Shown piece after piece: positions 44,182 to 52,710 of a stretch of 64,000 bases of DNA (within the stretch, counting starts at the first letter, position 1; each line of letters opens with the position of its first letter). A program made the position numbers and the translations under genes. The stretch comes from JAVBQL01 sp031549085 (GTDB lineage: Bacteria > Spirochaetota > GWE2-31-10 > MWDO01): contig JAVBQL010000013.1 in NCBI GenBank assembly GCA_031549085.1, forward strand, positions 124,001 through 188,000, read 5' to 3'. A model generated the notes under the pieces. That model saw only the letters and a list, made by a program, of their open reading frames with translations. It searched no databases and was not told where the DNA came from.

Positions 44182-44426
44182 AATTTTACTCCATATTATA
44201 GTTAAATTAAATATTATTACTTCAATACGGAGTAATAATATCATATTTTTTATAAAATGCAAGCCAACCACTGCCTATTTTTAGAAAAATGTTTAAAATG
44301 TTTTTAATAAGATAGCTCTCTTACAAAAATAGATGAATCAAAGAGGAGTTTAATATTTGTTGAATCATGTAGTTAAACAGGGGGAGTGGTTATAAAAAAA
44401 ATAAAAGATAGTATAGAAGAAAAAAA

Positions 44427-45449
44427 CTAATTTAGATTGATTATATCTCTATTTAGCAATATATCTTTAGTTGGATCAATTATTGCAACAATCTCTTTTT
44501 CTATATTATTTATAAAGACAAGCTCATTGTTGTAGGGCTGCTTATAAAATTCATCTTTATCAATATGCTTGTGTCCCGCAAAGTAGTAGACATCTTCAGT
44601 GTGTGCTTGTAAAAAATTGTTAATAATCTCTTTTGTATGTCTGTTCTCATGTTTGCTTCTATACCATGTAAGTGATTCTATAAGATTCCCATTTTTTCTA
44701 TAATTTATTACAGTTTTTCTATTAAAAGTAAGTCCAGGTTCACTATGGCTGCACAAAAAATTTTTGCCTACACAAAATAGAGCCATATTTTTTTCAAATA
44801 GGTAGTATTCATCTAAAAGCTCCCTTCCATAGAACTCTTCAAAATACTCACTTATCATCTCTCCCTCTCTAACATATTTGAAGAAAGGGTAGTTGCCCTC
44901 ATTATATTCGTTTTTTATATTCTCATGATTACCCTTTAGAAAGTGTATATTATTAGAAAATCGCAATTTCAAAAGAATAGTCGAAGCCATTAAGTTAAAT
45001 GAGTCCCTTAATTCTTCATTAATATAGTGGTTCTCTTTGTAGTTATCATCATATTCAACAAGAGCCTTTCTCCATCTTTCAAGAGCACGCTCTCCCTCGC
45101 TGTGTACCCCATCACCCAAAAAGATTATAGTTACACTGTTATCTCCAAGATGTGAAAGGATATCTTTGCCATCAATAATGTGTTTTAAAATGTTCTTTAT
45201 AAAGCCCCTTCTTGCATGAAGATCAGGGACAATAACTACCTTATGTTCAACTTTAGAGAGATCAATCAAGCCGCCAGATAGATTATTTAAATCCTTTGGA
45301 CGAATATTTTCATCTTCATTGATCATTAATTTGTTAACAGCTTTTACTATATCTGCAAAAAAGTGAGGTTCAATTGGCTTTGTCTCATTAAGCAGTTCCA
45401 TCAATTTTTTATTAAAATCGACAGATTCAAGTTTTTTTATCTCTTCCAT
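44427..45449 (-). CDS. Calcineurin-like metallophosphoesterase
   Basis: A 340-residue protein with the metallophosphoesterase motifs in order: PDLHAR (DxH), FLGDG (GD, here followed by VH rather than xxD), GNHEN, and C-terminal GHKH, with SHSEPG between. It probably hydrolyses phosphomono- or diesters using a di-metal centre. Soluble. GAGAG lies before the ATG. It is divergent from the P-loop/Asp23 gene, and the two promoters face apart. Confidence 0.8.
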   Translation of the reverse strand: MEEIKKLESVDFNKKLMELLNETKPIEPHFFADIVKAVNKLMINEDENIRPKDLNNLSGGLIDLSKVEHKVVIVPDLHARRGFIKNILKHIIDGKDILSHLGDNSVTIIFLGDGVHSEGERALERWRKALVEYDDNYKENHYINEELRDSFNLMASTILLKLRFSNNIHFLKGNHENIKNEYNEGNYPFFKYVREGEMISEYFEEFYGRELLDEYYLFEKNMALFCVGKNFLCSHSEPGLTFNRKTVINYRKNGNLIESLTWYRSKHENRHTKEIINNFLQAHTEDVYYFAGHKHIDKDEFYKQPYNNELVFINNIEKEIVAIIDPTKDILLNRDIINLN

Positions 45450-45476
45450 ATGTTTTATCTCTCAAATACTATTGAA

Positions 45477-45505
45477 ATAATAGTGTAAATAGTTTTTAAA
45501 GTCAA
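45477..45505 (-). promoter_or_regulatory. Promoter of the metallophosphoesterase gene
   Basis: On the minus strand TTGACT (45505-45500), 17-base spacer, TATTAT (45482-45477). Confidence 0.6.
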
Positions 45506-45521
45506 ATAGTTAAGTTTGATT

Positions 45522-45550
45522 TTGACTATTTGTTTTTATTTTGTTAAAAT
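45522..45550 (+). promoter_or_regulatory. Promoter of the P-loop/Asp23 gene
   Basis: TTGACT (45522-45527), 17-base spacer, TAAAAT (45545-45550). It is arranged back to back with the minus-strand promoter, 16 bases between the -35 boxes. Confidence 0.6.
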
Positions 45551-45615
45551 GTGAAAATTGGTATTGGTTATAGTGTGGTTAATTATTTAGCCATAAAAAA
45601 ATTATTTTTTTAGAG

Positions 45616-46512
45616 ATGTTTTATATGGGTTTCTTTAAAAACGTTATGTGGCCTTTTATTCCAAAAAGAGTCTATGGACTTGTTGGCCCTCCGGGCTCCG
45701 GAAAGAGTTTTAGAGCCTCTCTTATTGCAGAGAAATATAATATCGATTTCGTTATTGATGATGGTTTGCTTTTGAAGGGACAAAAGATTTTGGCAGGACA
45801 ATCTGCAAAAAGAGAGGCCTACCATATATCAGCTGTAAAGAGAGCTATATTTAATGACAAGGCACACTCAGAGGAGACTCGTAAAAAACTTGCAGAGGAG
45901 AAATTTACAAGCATTTTGATACTTGGAACCTCTATAAATATGGTTAACAAAATAGCTGAAGCTCTTCACCTTCCAAAAATACAGAAAATAATCAAAATAG
46001 AGGACATTGCTACACAAGATGAGATAAGAAAGGCGCAGAAGGATAGACTTAAGTATGGAAAACATGTTATTCCAATCCCCCTGATAGAGGTGAAAAAAAA
46101 GTATCCAAACCTTGTGCTTCATGCAATACATATGCTTGTTGATGAACCAAAGGGTGTATTTTTCAAGAAGAATAAAAAGAGAATGATTGAAAAGACAATT
46201 GTTAGGCCAAATTTTGGACATGATGGAACAATATCAATAACAGACACAGCACTTGTTCAGATGGTCAGCCACTGTATAGATGAGATAACAAAAGATATAA
46301 CATTGTCGAAGCTGTTAATAATAGAAGAATCTGATGGTTTCTCTTTGAAGCTTGATGTGAATGCAACTTTTATTGCTTCTGAAACATCTTTCATACTGCA
46401 AAAAATACAGGACTCTGTAAGAGAGAGTATTGAAAATTTTACGGGAATAAAGATATTTAAAGTGGATATCGATATCGTAAAAACAAAAAGAAAAAAGAAA
46501 ATTGAAAAATAG
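45616..46512 (+). CDS. P-loop NTPase fused to Asp23/Gls24 domain
   Basis: A 298-residue two-domain protein. N-terminal: Walker A GPPGSGKS at residues 24-31 in 'KRVYGLVGPPGSGKSF', followed by an alpha/beta nucleotide-binding fold to about residue 185 (FTSILILGTSINMVNKIAEA is a likely beta strand and helix). C-terminal (about 195-293): Asp23/Gls24-like domain with GTISITDTALVQMVSHC, DGFSLKLDVNATFIASET and a final NFTGIKIFKVDIDIV. Asp23 proteins are membrane-associated envelope-stress factors; fusion to a P-loop ATPase is unusual in my knowledge. Ribosome site is weak. It is followed by a hairpin terminator and ispE. Confidence 0.77.
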   Translation: MFYMGFFKNVMWPFIPKRVYGLVGPPGSGKSFRASLIAEKYNIDFVIDDGLLLKGQKILAGQSAKREAYHISAVKRAIFNDKAHSEETRKKLAEEKFTSILILGTSINMVNKIAEALHLPKIQKIIKIEDIATQDEIRKAQKDRLKYGKHVIPIPLIEVKKKYPNLVLHAIHMLVDEPKGVFFKKNKKRMIEKTIVRPNFGHDGTISITDTALVQMVSHCIDEITKDITLSKLLIIEESDGFSLKLDVNATFIASETSFILQKIQDSVRESIENFTGIKIFKVDIDIVKTKRKKKIEK

Positions 46513-46567
46513 ATTTTTTTTAAAACTAAATGGCTAAAACTTTTTTGTATTTTAAATAGATCTTTTT

Positions 46568-46597
46568 ACAAAACTTAAAAACAAAGTTTTGTTTAAT
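46568..46597 (+). terminator. Candidate terminator after the P-loop/Asp23 gene
   Basis: ACAAAACTT (46568-46576) pairs with AAGTTTTGT (46584-46592) and is followed by TTAAT. The T run is short. Confidence 0.5.
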
Positions 46598-46732
46598 AGA
46601 ATAGTTTGTATGCTGGACATGCAACTAAAGTTTTTTAAGAACTCTTTCTAAATAGTAAAATTAGAAAGATAGCACTTTTTTCTATTTAAAGTGAGTTTTA
46701 AAAGTAAGTGGTGTGCAAAAAAGGAGGTCTTA

Positions 46733-47602
46733 ATGAAAACAATTAAAAGTTACAGCAAAATCAATCTTTTTCTTGATGTTGTTGGGACATACAAAAGTGG
46801 CTTTCACAAAATAGAGAGTCTCTTTTGTGAAACAGAGCTTTTTGATGAGATCTCTTATAGAGAGAATGCTTTGGGCGAAATTAGAATATTTGATGAGTCA
46901 AACAGCATGCCAAAAGAGAACACAATCACGAAAGCTGCAGAGATCTTCCTATCAACTGTTCCTCATAATAAAATTGGTGTCGATTTTCATATTAAAAAAA
47001 ATATTCCAATGGGAAGCGGTATGGGGGGCGGCTCCTCAAATGGTGCAGCAGCTCTAAAAATATTGAACAATATTTATGAGACTCGCTACTCCTATAACAA
47101 ACTTGAGAGCCTTGCTATAAAAATTGGCAGTGATGTACCTTTCTTTATAAGAGGTGGTTTGCAAAAAGTTGGTGGAACTGGCAACCTTCTCAAAAAACTA
47201 AAAGCTGGTATAAAAAAAGATATTATTCTAGTTCTTGCTCTGCCATCTGTTGGGGTTGATACAGCAAAAGCATATAAAATGATTGATGATAAAAAGCTTG
47301 CAAAAGAGGATTATCAAAATACTCTTAAGTATAGAAATATAATATCTGGCTTTCTGTCAAATGATTTTAAAAAGATAATTAACAACACATATAACAAATT
47401 TGAATCAGTGATATTTGAAGAGTATAGTGAAATAAAGGGGATATATAATCTTTTAAAGACAACCAATCCTTTGACTCAATTTATGTCAGGCTCTGGCTCA
47501 ACAATTGTTGCTATGTTTGATTCAAATGAGTCTGCAGATAAATCGGTTGATGTTCTATCAAATAATGGAATAAAAGCTATAAAAACAAAGCTTAAGTTGT
47601 AG
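46733..47602 (+). CDS. ispE: 4-diphosphocytidyl-2-C-methyl-D-erythritol kinase
   Basis: A 289-residue GHMP kinase of the MEP pathway. SYSKINLFLDVVGTYKSGFH (substrate-binding N-terminus), the ATP motif PMGSGMGGGSSNGAAAL, SDVPFF and the C-terminal FMSGSGSTIVAMF. I placed the start at ATG 46733 because AAAAGGAGG lies ideally upstream; the in-frame ATG at 46691 has no ribosome site. With dxs at 15.7 kb it supports use of the MEP route. Confidence 0.95.
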   Translation: MKTIKSYSKINLFLDVVGTYKSGFHKIESLFCETELFDEISYRENALGEIRIFDESNSMPKENTITKAAEIFLSTVPHNKIGVDFHIKKNIPMGSGMGGGSSNGAAALKILNNIYETRYSYNKLESLAIKIGSDVPFFIRGGLQKVGGTGNLLKKLKAGIKKDIILVLALPSVGVDTAKAYKMIDDKKLAKEDYQNTLKYRNIISGFLSNDFKKIINNTYNKFESVIFEEYSEIKGIYNLLKTTNPLTQFMSGSGSTIVAMFDSNESADKSVDVLSNNGIKAIKTKLKL

Positions 47603-47631
47603 TTTCAGAGCTGTTTTTTAAGATAGCAGGA

Positions 47632-47800
47632 TAGATAACAAAGATTTTGTATATTTTTGCTTTTGGCTAAAATCGAACAAAATCGACTTATCTATTCTGC
47701 TATCTGTATGTAAAAACAAAACAGGTATACAAAAAACCAATATCTCTTTTCTTGGCGTTAAAATTCCCCCTTTTTGAAAAGGGGGGCAGGGGGATTAGGA
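47632..47800. repeat. R3 repeat copy
   Basis: Inverted relative to the 19.9-kb copy: GATAACAAAGATTTTGTATA ... AAAATCGAACAAAATCGACT, followed by the hairpin CCCCCTTTTTGAAAAGGGGG and GGCAGGGGGATTAGG. The last bases contain the rsmD stop codon (minus strand TAA at 47797-47795). Confidence 0.7.
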
Positions 47801-48397
47801 GAAAATGCTCTCTCTATAAGTAAAAAAGTGGAGTGCATTTAGTCCATACTTTCTTATATCATAGCATGTAAGATCTCCAATATCATCAGAGAGTTTATCT
47901 TTTTTTGGAAGCTGCATAACAAGAGTGCCATCATCTTTAAGCAATCTCTTTTCAGCAATAACCTTAATAAGCTCCTCTTTCCTATCCCAAAGGTATGGAG
48001 GATCTATTACTATCAAATCATATCTATTTTTTGCCTGATTACAAAATGAGATAACATCAGCTGTAAATAGAGTTGCACCAGTAAACTTTGCATGTTCAAG
48101 GTTTTTTAATATAACCTCTCTCTTTCCCTTATCAAGCTCAACAAGATTTGAAGACTTTGCTCCTCTGCTGAATGCTTCAATACTTATAGCTCCAGAGCCG
48201 CAAAATAGATCAAGAACATCAAAGTCTGTACAGTCCATTAGGATATTAAATAGGGCTTCTCTTACCATAGAGGTCATTGGTCTGATTTCACCGGGCGGAC
48301 ACTCAATACGTGTTCCTTTGATTCTGCCTGCGATTACTCTAAGTGATGGAAGTTTTTTATGTTTCTTTATGTTTTTGTAGTTAAAATGCTTTATCAT
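47795..48397 (-). CDS. rsmD: 16S rRNA (guanine-N2-966) methyltransferase
   Basis: About 200 residues from ATG 48397 (an in-frame TTG at 48433 gives 212). SLRVIAGRIKGTRIECPPGE at the start, RPMTSMVREALFNIL, LDLFCGSGAISIEAFSRGAK (SAM motif I), VELDKGKR and the catalytic DPPY. It methylates G966 of 16S rRNA. The C-terminus is short of other landmarks but complete. The ribosome site is poor. The stop codon lies at the edge of the R3 element. Confidence 0.92.
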   Translation of the reverse strand: MIKHFNYKNIKKHKKLPSLRVIAGRIKGTRIECPPGEIRPMTSMVREALFNILMDCTDFDVLDLFCGSGAISIEAFSRGAKSSNLVELDKGKREVILKNLEHAKFTGATLFTADVISFCNQAKNRYDLIVIDPPYLWDRKEELIKVIAEKRLLKDDGTLVMQLPKKDKLSDDIGDLTCYDIRKYGLNALHFFTYRESIFS

Positions 48398-48550
48398 AAA
48401 TGGTAAGTTATCATAAAAAACCTTTTTAATCAATTTTTTTTAATAGCATTCTCTCGTTTTATCTATACTTAACACAAATACAAAACTATACAATAAACAT
48501 TATTGTTATAAATATACTATCAGTATAAAACAAGCTTTTAAGCTCTATCT

Positions 48551-48620
48551 CTAGTTTACCTGTCAGTACGAAAATATATAATGAGCGAATGCTACTTAAA
48601 AGAAAGAAAAAAATCTTAAT
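48551..48620. repeat. R2 element, half copy
   Basis: CTAGTTTACCTGTCAGTACG, then TATATAATGAGCGAATGCTA and CTTAAAAGAAAG match the left arm of copies 1 and 6; the apical stem and right arm are absent. Confidence 0.65.
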
Positions 48621-48758
48621 CTAGCTATTGAATAAACTACAATATAGTCTAATACAAATTTGGAAGACTACAATTGAGAAAGCATGTTCGCATATGCAGT
48701 TTTTTTATTCTTGTCACTGCAACAATTGAATAAGATTGCTGCTCCCTCTATTTTTTCA

Positions 48759-49919
48759 CTACCATATTTTTAATAAAAAATGCATCCCTAAAAACCAAAT
48801 ACCATAATATGCGGCAGAAATTATAGCAACAATAAGTAGACAAAGAATTAAATGTGTACTTATCCAATGTAGTCCATTTAATTTTTTATTTGATTTTTTA
48901 GCTAACTCATCATTTATGGCTTCATTAAAACCTTCATTTATTATTTTCAAAATATGGTTAATAATCTTAATATACATATATGTAAGATAAGCTCCCACGC
49001 CTACACCTATAATAGAAGTACGAGTAAGAAATTTCATCCAACTATCTCTATGAAAGAATATTACAAAATAACCTATAGTTATAAAAATAGTGGCTAATCT
49101 AATTATAATTGAGTTTATAGAGCTAATTTTCTCCATAAGTCGCTGTTTATTTCTATTTTTTTCCTCGAGTAGCTCTCTCTCCCTCTCTTCAGCTTGCCAT
49201 TTTTGTCCCTCTGTTGTTTTGAGCCACTCTTGATGCTGCTTCTCCTTTTCTTTCTCCTCCTCAGCCTCTCTCCTTGCCATCTCCTCTTTAAGAATCAGCT
49301 TTTTTCTCCTTCTCTCCTCATTTTCACGAATAGCGTTCTCTACTGCCTCCTCCTCCTCTATCCATTTTTTACTATCAGGTGACTGCTTAAATTTTGAAAG
49401 ACACTCTTCATGAAATTTTTTACTATGAAATTGCAGCAAGAAGCCCTGTTTTGCACAGTAAAAACAGTGTCTATTTTCAAATTCTTGTTGCTCTTGCTGT
49501 TTACGATACTCTGCCTCCTCCCTCTCCTCTCTTAGTTGCTGCTCTCTTTCATATTCCCACTCTTTGCGTTCATCTTCTAATTTTTGTCTTGCATCTTCTA
49601 TATCTGACATTGCTGCATCTTTTTTTCTATTTATCTCATCATCATACATTGATGACACTTTCTGTTCAATTTTTTCCTTAAAATAGCGACAGTCATCATA
49701 TTGTTTATATCCATCTCGTTTTGATCTATTTGATGGTGCATCACTAATTCCAACAGTACAATGATAGGGCCAATTAGAATCTTTTTTATAAAAATATCCA
49801 CAATTACGGCAAAGTGCGGGACAAAAATAGTAATTTGACCAAACATCATGCCCAGAACCTGTAGCTCTTTTGGGTTCTTCAATAGCCCTATCCGCTGCTG
49901 TCTTCTCTTTCCAAGCCAT
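48759..49919 (-). CDS. Zinc-site, coiled-coil membrane protein
   Basis: A 386-residue protein of unknown function. Residues 30-80 hold a Cys cluster (CPALCRNCGYFYK, then HCTVGI and DDCRYF). A long Glu/Arg/Lys/Gln-rich coiled coil (about 95-280) is interrupted by a second zinc-finger-like segment (HCFYCAKQGFLLQFHSKKFH, EECLSKF). Three hydrophobic segments at the C-terminus (about 280-385; IIRLATIFITIGYFVIFFH, TSIIGVGVGAYLTYMYI, LILCLLIVAIISAAYYGIW) anchor it. The protein thus pairs two metal sites with a membrane anchor. No homologue recognised. Confidence 0.72.
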   Translation of the reverse strand: MAWKEKTAADRAIEEPKRATGSGHDVWSNYYFCPALCRNCGYFYKKDSNWPYHCTVGISDAPSNRSKRDGYKQYDDCRYFKEKIEQKVSSMYDDEINRKKDAAMSDIEDARQKLEDERKEWEYEREQQLREEREEAEYRKQQEQQEFENRHCFYCAKQGFLLQFHSKKFHEECLSKFKQSPDSKKWIEEEEAVENAIRENEERRRKKLILKEEMARREAEEEKEKEKQHQEWLKTTEGQKWQAEERERELLEEKNRNKQRLMEKISSINSIIIRLATIFITIGYFVIFFHRDSWMKFLTRTSIIGVGVGAYLTYMYIKIINHILKIINEGFNEAINDELAKKSNKKLNGLHWISTHLILCLLIVAIISAAYYGIWFLGMHFLLKIW

Positions 49920-50092
49920 TTTAATTACTCCTATTATCGTTTTTTAATGACTTTATTCTAAAATCAAAATATTTTATAATCAATTAAACAATTTTATATT
50001 AAAATTATAATAAAATATGGATATAAAAAAATCAACTATATTTTAGTTTCTCTGCTCTTTTATAAAATTTTACTTAAAATAGATTTCTATAT

Positions 50093-50282
50093 TAGCTTCT
50101 CTGTCAGTACGAAAGTATATAATGAGCGAATGCTACCTAAAAAAAAGAGAAAGAGAGAGAGAGTAAAAATATGTAGGCGGGGTTCTACCCCAGCCTACAT
50201 ATTTTTACTTTTTCTTTTTTCTTTCTTTTTAAGTAACGTTTGCCCCTTATATCTCTACTTAATGACATGGAAACCAGAAAGT
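50093..50282. repeat. R2 hairpin element, copy 6 (best preserved)
   Basis: Left arm CTGTCAGTACGAAAGTATAT, then AATGAGCGAATGCTACCTAA; apical stem GTAAAAATATGTAGGCGGGG pairs with CCCCAGCCTACATATTTTTA around the tetraloop-like TTCTA. Right arm TTAAGTAACGTTTGCCCCTT then ATCTCTACTTAATGACATGG. It lies between the zinc/coiled-coil gene and the ABC-F gene. Confidence 0.85.
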
Positions 50283-50359
50283 AAGATTAATCATTAGCAA
50301 AGGCTTGGATAGGATTATCGATATAATAGAGTTTATTCATTACCTAATATTAAAAAGGT

Positions 50360-50411
50360 AATATTCTTTTATAAAAGATATCAATCAAAAAGGACGTGGG
50401 ATCTAAAAAAA
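50360..50411 (+). repeat. R1 right-end copy
   Basis: ATAAAAGATATCAATCAAAA then AGGACGTGGGATCTAAAAAA; it ends at the stop codon of the ABC-F gene, so the minus-strand transcript enters the R1 T run at once. Confidence 0.7.
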
Positions 50412-51929
50412 CTATAAAGAGAGCTCTTTTGTTATATTAAGATTGCCAACAAATGCCCTATCATGAGAGACTACAATTATTGCCCCCTGATACTGGACAA
50501 GCGCATCTTCAAGAATATCTATCGATTTAATATCAAGGTTATTAGTTGGCTCATCAAGTATAATAAGCTGCGGCTGTTTTTTTGAACCCAATATAACAGC
50601 AAGTGTCGCACGCAAAAGCTCACCACCGCTTAAGTGTTTCACAAGTTTTGATGCGTCATCTTTTTTAAATTTAAAATCAGCTGCTACATAATAGGACTCT
50701 GTTTTAGTTAAACTTGTATAGTTCAAAATATTATCTACAACAGACTCCTCTCTATCAAGCAGAGACAATGTCTGATTAAGGTAGATAACATCTCCATTAA
50801 GTTTTACCTCTCCAGCCTCTGGCTTAAGTTCACCTGTTATAAGCTTGATTAGTGTTGTCTTTCCAGAGCCATTATCACCCCTAATTAGAAGCCTGTCTGC
50901 TCCAGACATAATAAGATTGATACCACTCAAAATCTTATTATCACCATAGGAAAACTCTAAATTATTAATCTCAAGCAGAGTTTTTTTGATAAATGGCTTT
51001 TCAATAGCTGCAATCTTTATTCGCTCATCTCTCAAGCTTGTGCGAATGTCACTCAGCTCAGATTTATGATCTTTTATCTTTGAATCAAACTCTCTATCTT
51101 TTTTACCTGCAGAGACCTCAGCCTTTCCTTTTAGAGAGTTTGCCATTATTCTTGGATATCTATTATTATCAATCTCTTTTTCACCATACTTTCTGCCACG
51201 CTCTTTTTGGATCGAATTTTTAATCTTCTGCGTATTAAGTTTGCTAAGCTTACTCTCATATTCACTTTTTCTCTCTTCAAGATTCTGTCGCTCTTTTCTC
51301 TTTTCTTCCATATAAAAGTCATAGTTTCCGCCATAACTCTTGATACCGTTTGCAGTAAGCTCCAATATTGTATCCATCCTATTTAGAAGCTCTCTGTCAT
51401 GGGACACTATAACAATACCATTAGCATAATTTTCTATAAGATTAAAAAAATTCTTTTTGGAACTCTTATCAAGATTATTTGTTGGTTCATCAAAGAAAAT
51501 TATATCTGCATCAGAGAGAAAGGCCTTTGCAATAAGAATTTTCTGTTTCTCCCCTCCACTTAAGGAGGAGAAGTCATCATCAAGCCTATCATCACTATAT
51601 ATAAATTCAACCATCTTTAAAATATCAGGCTCCATCTCCCAGCTGTTGTTGATAAGCTCACCATTATCTATGACATCACGAACAGAACCTTTTATTGAAT
51701 TTATATCCTGCTTGAGATAGCTGATTGCTGCATGCCTCTTAACAGAGCCAGATGTAGCTTCAAGCTTTCCAGCAATAATATTAAGCAGAGTGGTTTTTCC
51801 GACACCATTATCACCAACAATGGCAGCCTTTTCACTACTAGTGAAATTGTATGATATATTAGAAAAAAGCTCATCACCATTGGGAAGAGTATATGAAACA
51901 TTGGTAAGATTTATAAATTGACTTGACAT
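50412..51929 (-). CDS. ABC-F family ATPase
   Basis: A 505-residue protein with two ABC domains and no membrane part, as in ABC-F ribosome factors. Walker A GDNGVGKTTL and GDNGSGKTTL, signatures LSGGEKQKI and LSGGELLRATLA, Walker B DIIFFDEPTNNLD and LIILDEPTNNLD. The linker (about residues 205-300) is highly charged (KERQNLEERKSEYESKLSKL) and would reach toward the ribosomal E/P site. It may be a translation factor or an antibiotic ribosome-protection protein; subfamily not resolved. There is no good ribosome site upstream of the ATG. Confidence 0.9.
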   Translation of the reverse strand: MSSQFINLTNVSYTLPNGDELFSNISYNFTSSEKAAIVGDNGVGKTTLLNIIAGKLEATSGSVKRHAAISYLKQDINSIKGSVRDVIDNGELINNSWEMEPDILKMVEFIYSDDRLDDDFSSLSGGEKQKILIAKAFLSDADIIFFDEPTNNLDKSSKKNFFNLIENYANGIVIVSHDRELLNRMDTILELTANGIKSYGGNYDFYMEEKRKERQNLEERKSEYESKLSKLNTQKIKNSIQKERGRKYGEKEIDNNRYPRIMANSLKGKAEVSAGKKDREFDSKIKDHKSELSDIRTSLRDERIKIAAIEKPFIKKTLLEINNLEFSYGDNKILSGINLIMSGADRLLIRGDNGSGKTTLIKLITGELKPEAGEVKLNGDVIYLNQTLSLLDREESVVDNILNYTSLTKTESYYVAADFKFKKDDASKLVKHLSGGELLRATLAVILGSKKQPQLIILDEPTNNLDIKSIDILEDALVQYQGAIIVVSHDRAFVGNLNITKELSL

Positions 51930-52104
51930 AAAGCAGACTCCAAAAGCAAAAATGTGAAACGAAAACTAAAAAAAGCTGTTTTCATAAACATTTATTACAT
52001 TGGCTCTCTGCTCCTAAAAAAGATTTGTTACCCTGATTATAACACCAAAGGGGGATAAAAGTCAATAGCATTTTTTTTAGTAGCCTCCACACTAAAATTA
52101 AAAG

Positions 52105-52137
52105 ATAACAATCAAAAAGGATGTGGCTAGTAAAAAA
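52105..52137 (+). repeat. R1 right-end copy
   Basis: ATAACAATCAAAAAGGATGT then GGCTAGTAAAAAA; abuts the stop codon of the XRE gene. Confidence 0.65.
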
Positions 52138-52359
52138 CTACTTTATAAAATCATCTAAAGATTTATTAAAATATTCGGCAAGCTTCACCAAATTGGATAG
52201 TCTTATATCTGGACTGTTTTTTGAGGATTCATAGCGTAGATACAAACTTCTTGGAATATTTAGGTGAACGGCGACCTCTATTTGAGTAAGATTTCTTTCA
52301 TTTCTAAACATTCGTAAATTATGTGAAAATTTCGATAAAACTTCTTTTTTCGCTTGCAT
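52138..52359 (-). CDS. XRE-family HTH regulator
   Basis: A 73-residue HTH_3 protein (SHNLRMFRNERNLTQIEVAV, then NIPRSLYLRYESSKNSPDI, LVKLAEYFNKSLDDFIK): a DNA-binding domain with almost no effector part, typical of repressors in small divergent modules. It is divergent from the mini zinc-ribbon gene with an inverted repeat between. It has no ribosome site before the ATG and may be expressed from a leaderless or very short transcript. Confidence 0.85.
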   Translation of the reverse strand: MQAKKEVLSKFSHNLRMFRNERNLTQIEVAVHLNIPRSLYLRYESSKNSPDIRLSNLVKLAEYFNKSLDDFIK

Positions 52360-52382
52360 ATATATAGAAATTTCGGTATATC
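52354..52382 (+). promoter_or_regulatory. Promoter of the mini zinc-ribbon gene
   Basis: TTGCAT (52354-52359), 17-base spacer, TATATC (52377-52382). The predicted +1 lies just upstream of the palindrome at 52394. Confidence 0.5.
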
Positions 52383-52393
52383 TGATATTACAA

Positions 52394-52415
52394 AATGTCC
52401 ACCATATAGGACATT
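52394..52415. promoter_or_regulatory. Likely operator of the XRE regulator
   Basis: Perfect 7-bp inverted repeat AATGTCC (52394-52400) and GGACATT (52409-52415) with an 8-base spacer, between the divergent genes and just downstream of the rightward promoter, so binding would block transcription of the zinc-ribbon gene. Confidence 0.55.
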
Positions 52416-52437
52416 AGCTATGTTTAAGGAGATACCA

Positions 52438-52668
52438 ATGTATATTTATCAATGTACAAAATGTGAAACAATCATAAAAGAGGATTTTATGCCATCTGTT
52501 TATGGTTGTTCATCATTTAATGGAGTTCATGAGTGGAGTCTGCTTGGAGAATCTGGCACCACACCCTATCAATGTAGGAAATGTGGTACTATGGTAGAGA
52601 CCAAGTTTATTCCGTCTATTACTTCCATTTGCCTATCAGGCGGAAATCATAGCTGGAATAAATTGTAA
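52438..52668 (+). CDS. Small duplicated zinc-ribbon protein
   Basis: A 76-residue protein made of two near-equal units: YQCTKCETIIKEDFMPS..C..HEW and YQCRKCGTMVETKFIPS..C..HSW. Each has CxxC, a Cys and a His, so each may bind one Zn2+. AAGGAGA precedes the chosen ATG at 52438; the longer in-frame reading from 52354 has no ribosome site and crosses the operator. It is the divergent partner of the XRE gene. Function unknown: DNA/RNA binding or a toxin-antitoxin-like role are possible but not shown. Confidence 0.75.
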   Translation: MYIYQCTKCETIIKEDFMPSVYGCSSFNGVHEWSLLGESGTTPYQCRKCGTMVETKFIPSITSICLSGGNHSWNKL

Positions 52669-52710
52669 GCAAAATTCAGAAAACACTACTTAAAATATTG
52701 ATAACAATTT

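Noticed and set aside
47765..47800. CCCCCTTTTTGAAAAGGGGG hairpin as a simple terminator of ispE or rsmD
   Set aside because: The same hairpin with the same flanks recurs at 53.4 kb away from comparable gene ends, so it is treated as part of the R3 repeat, though it may also terminate transcription.
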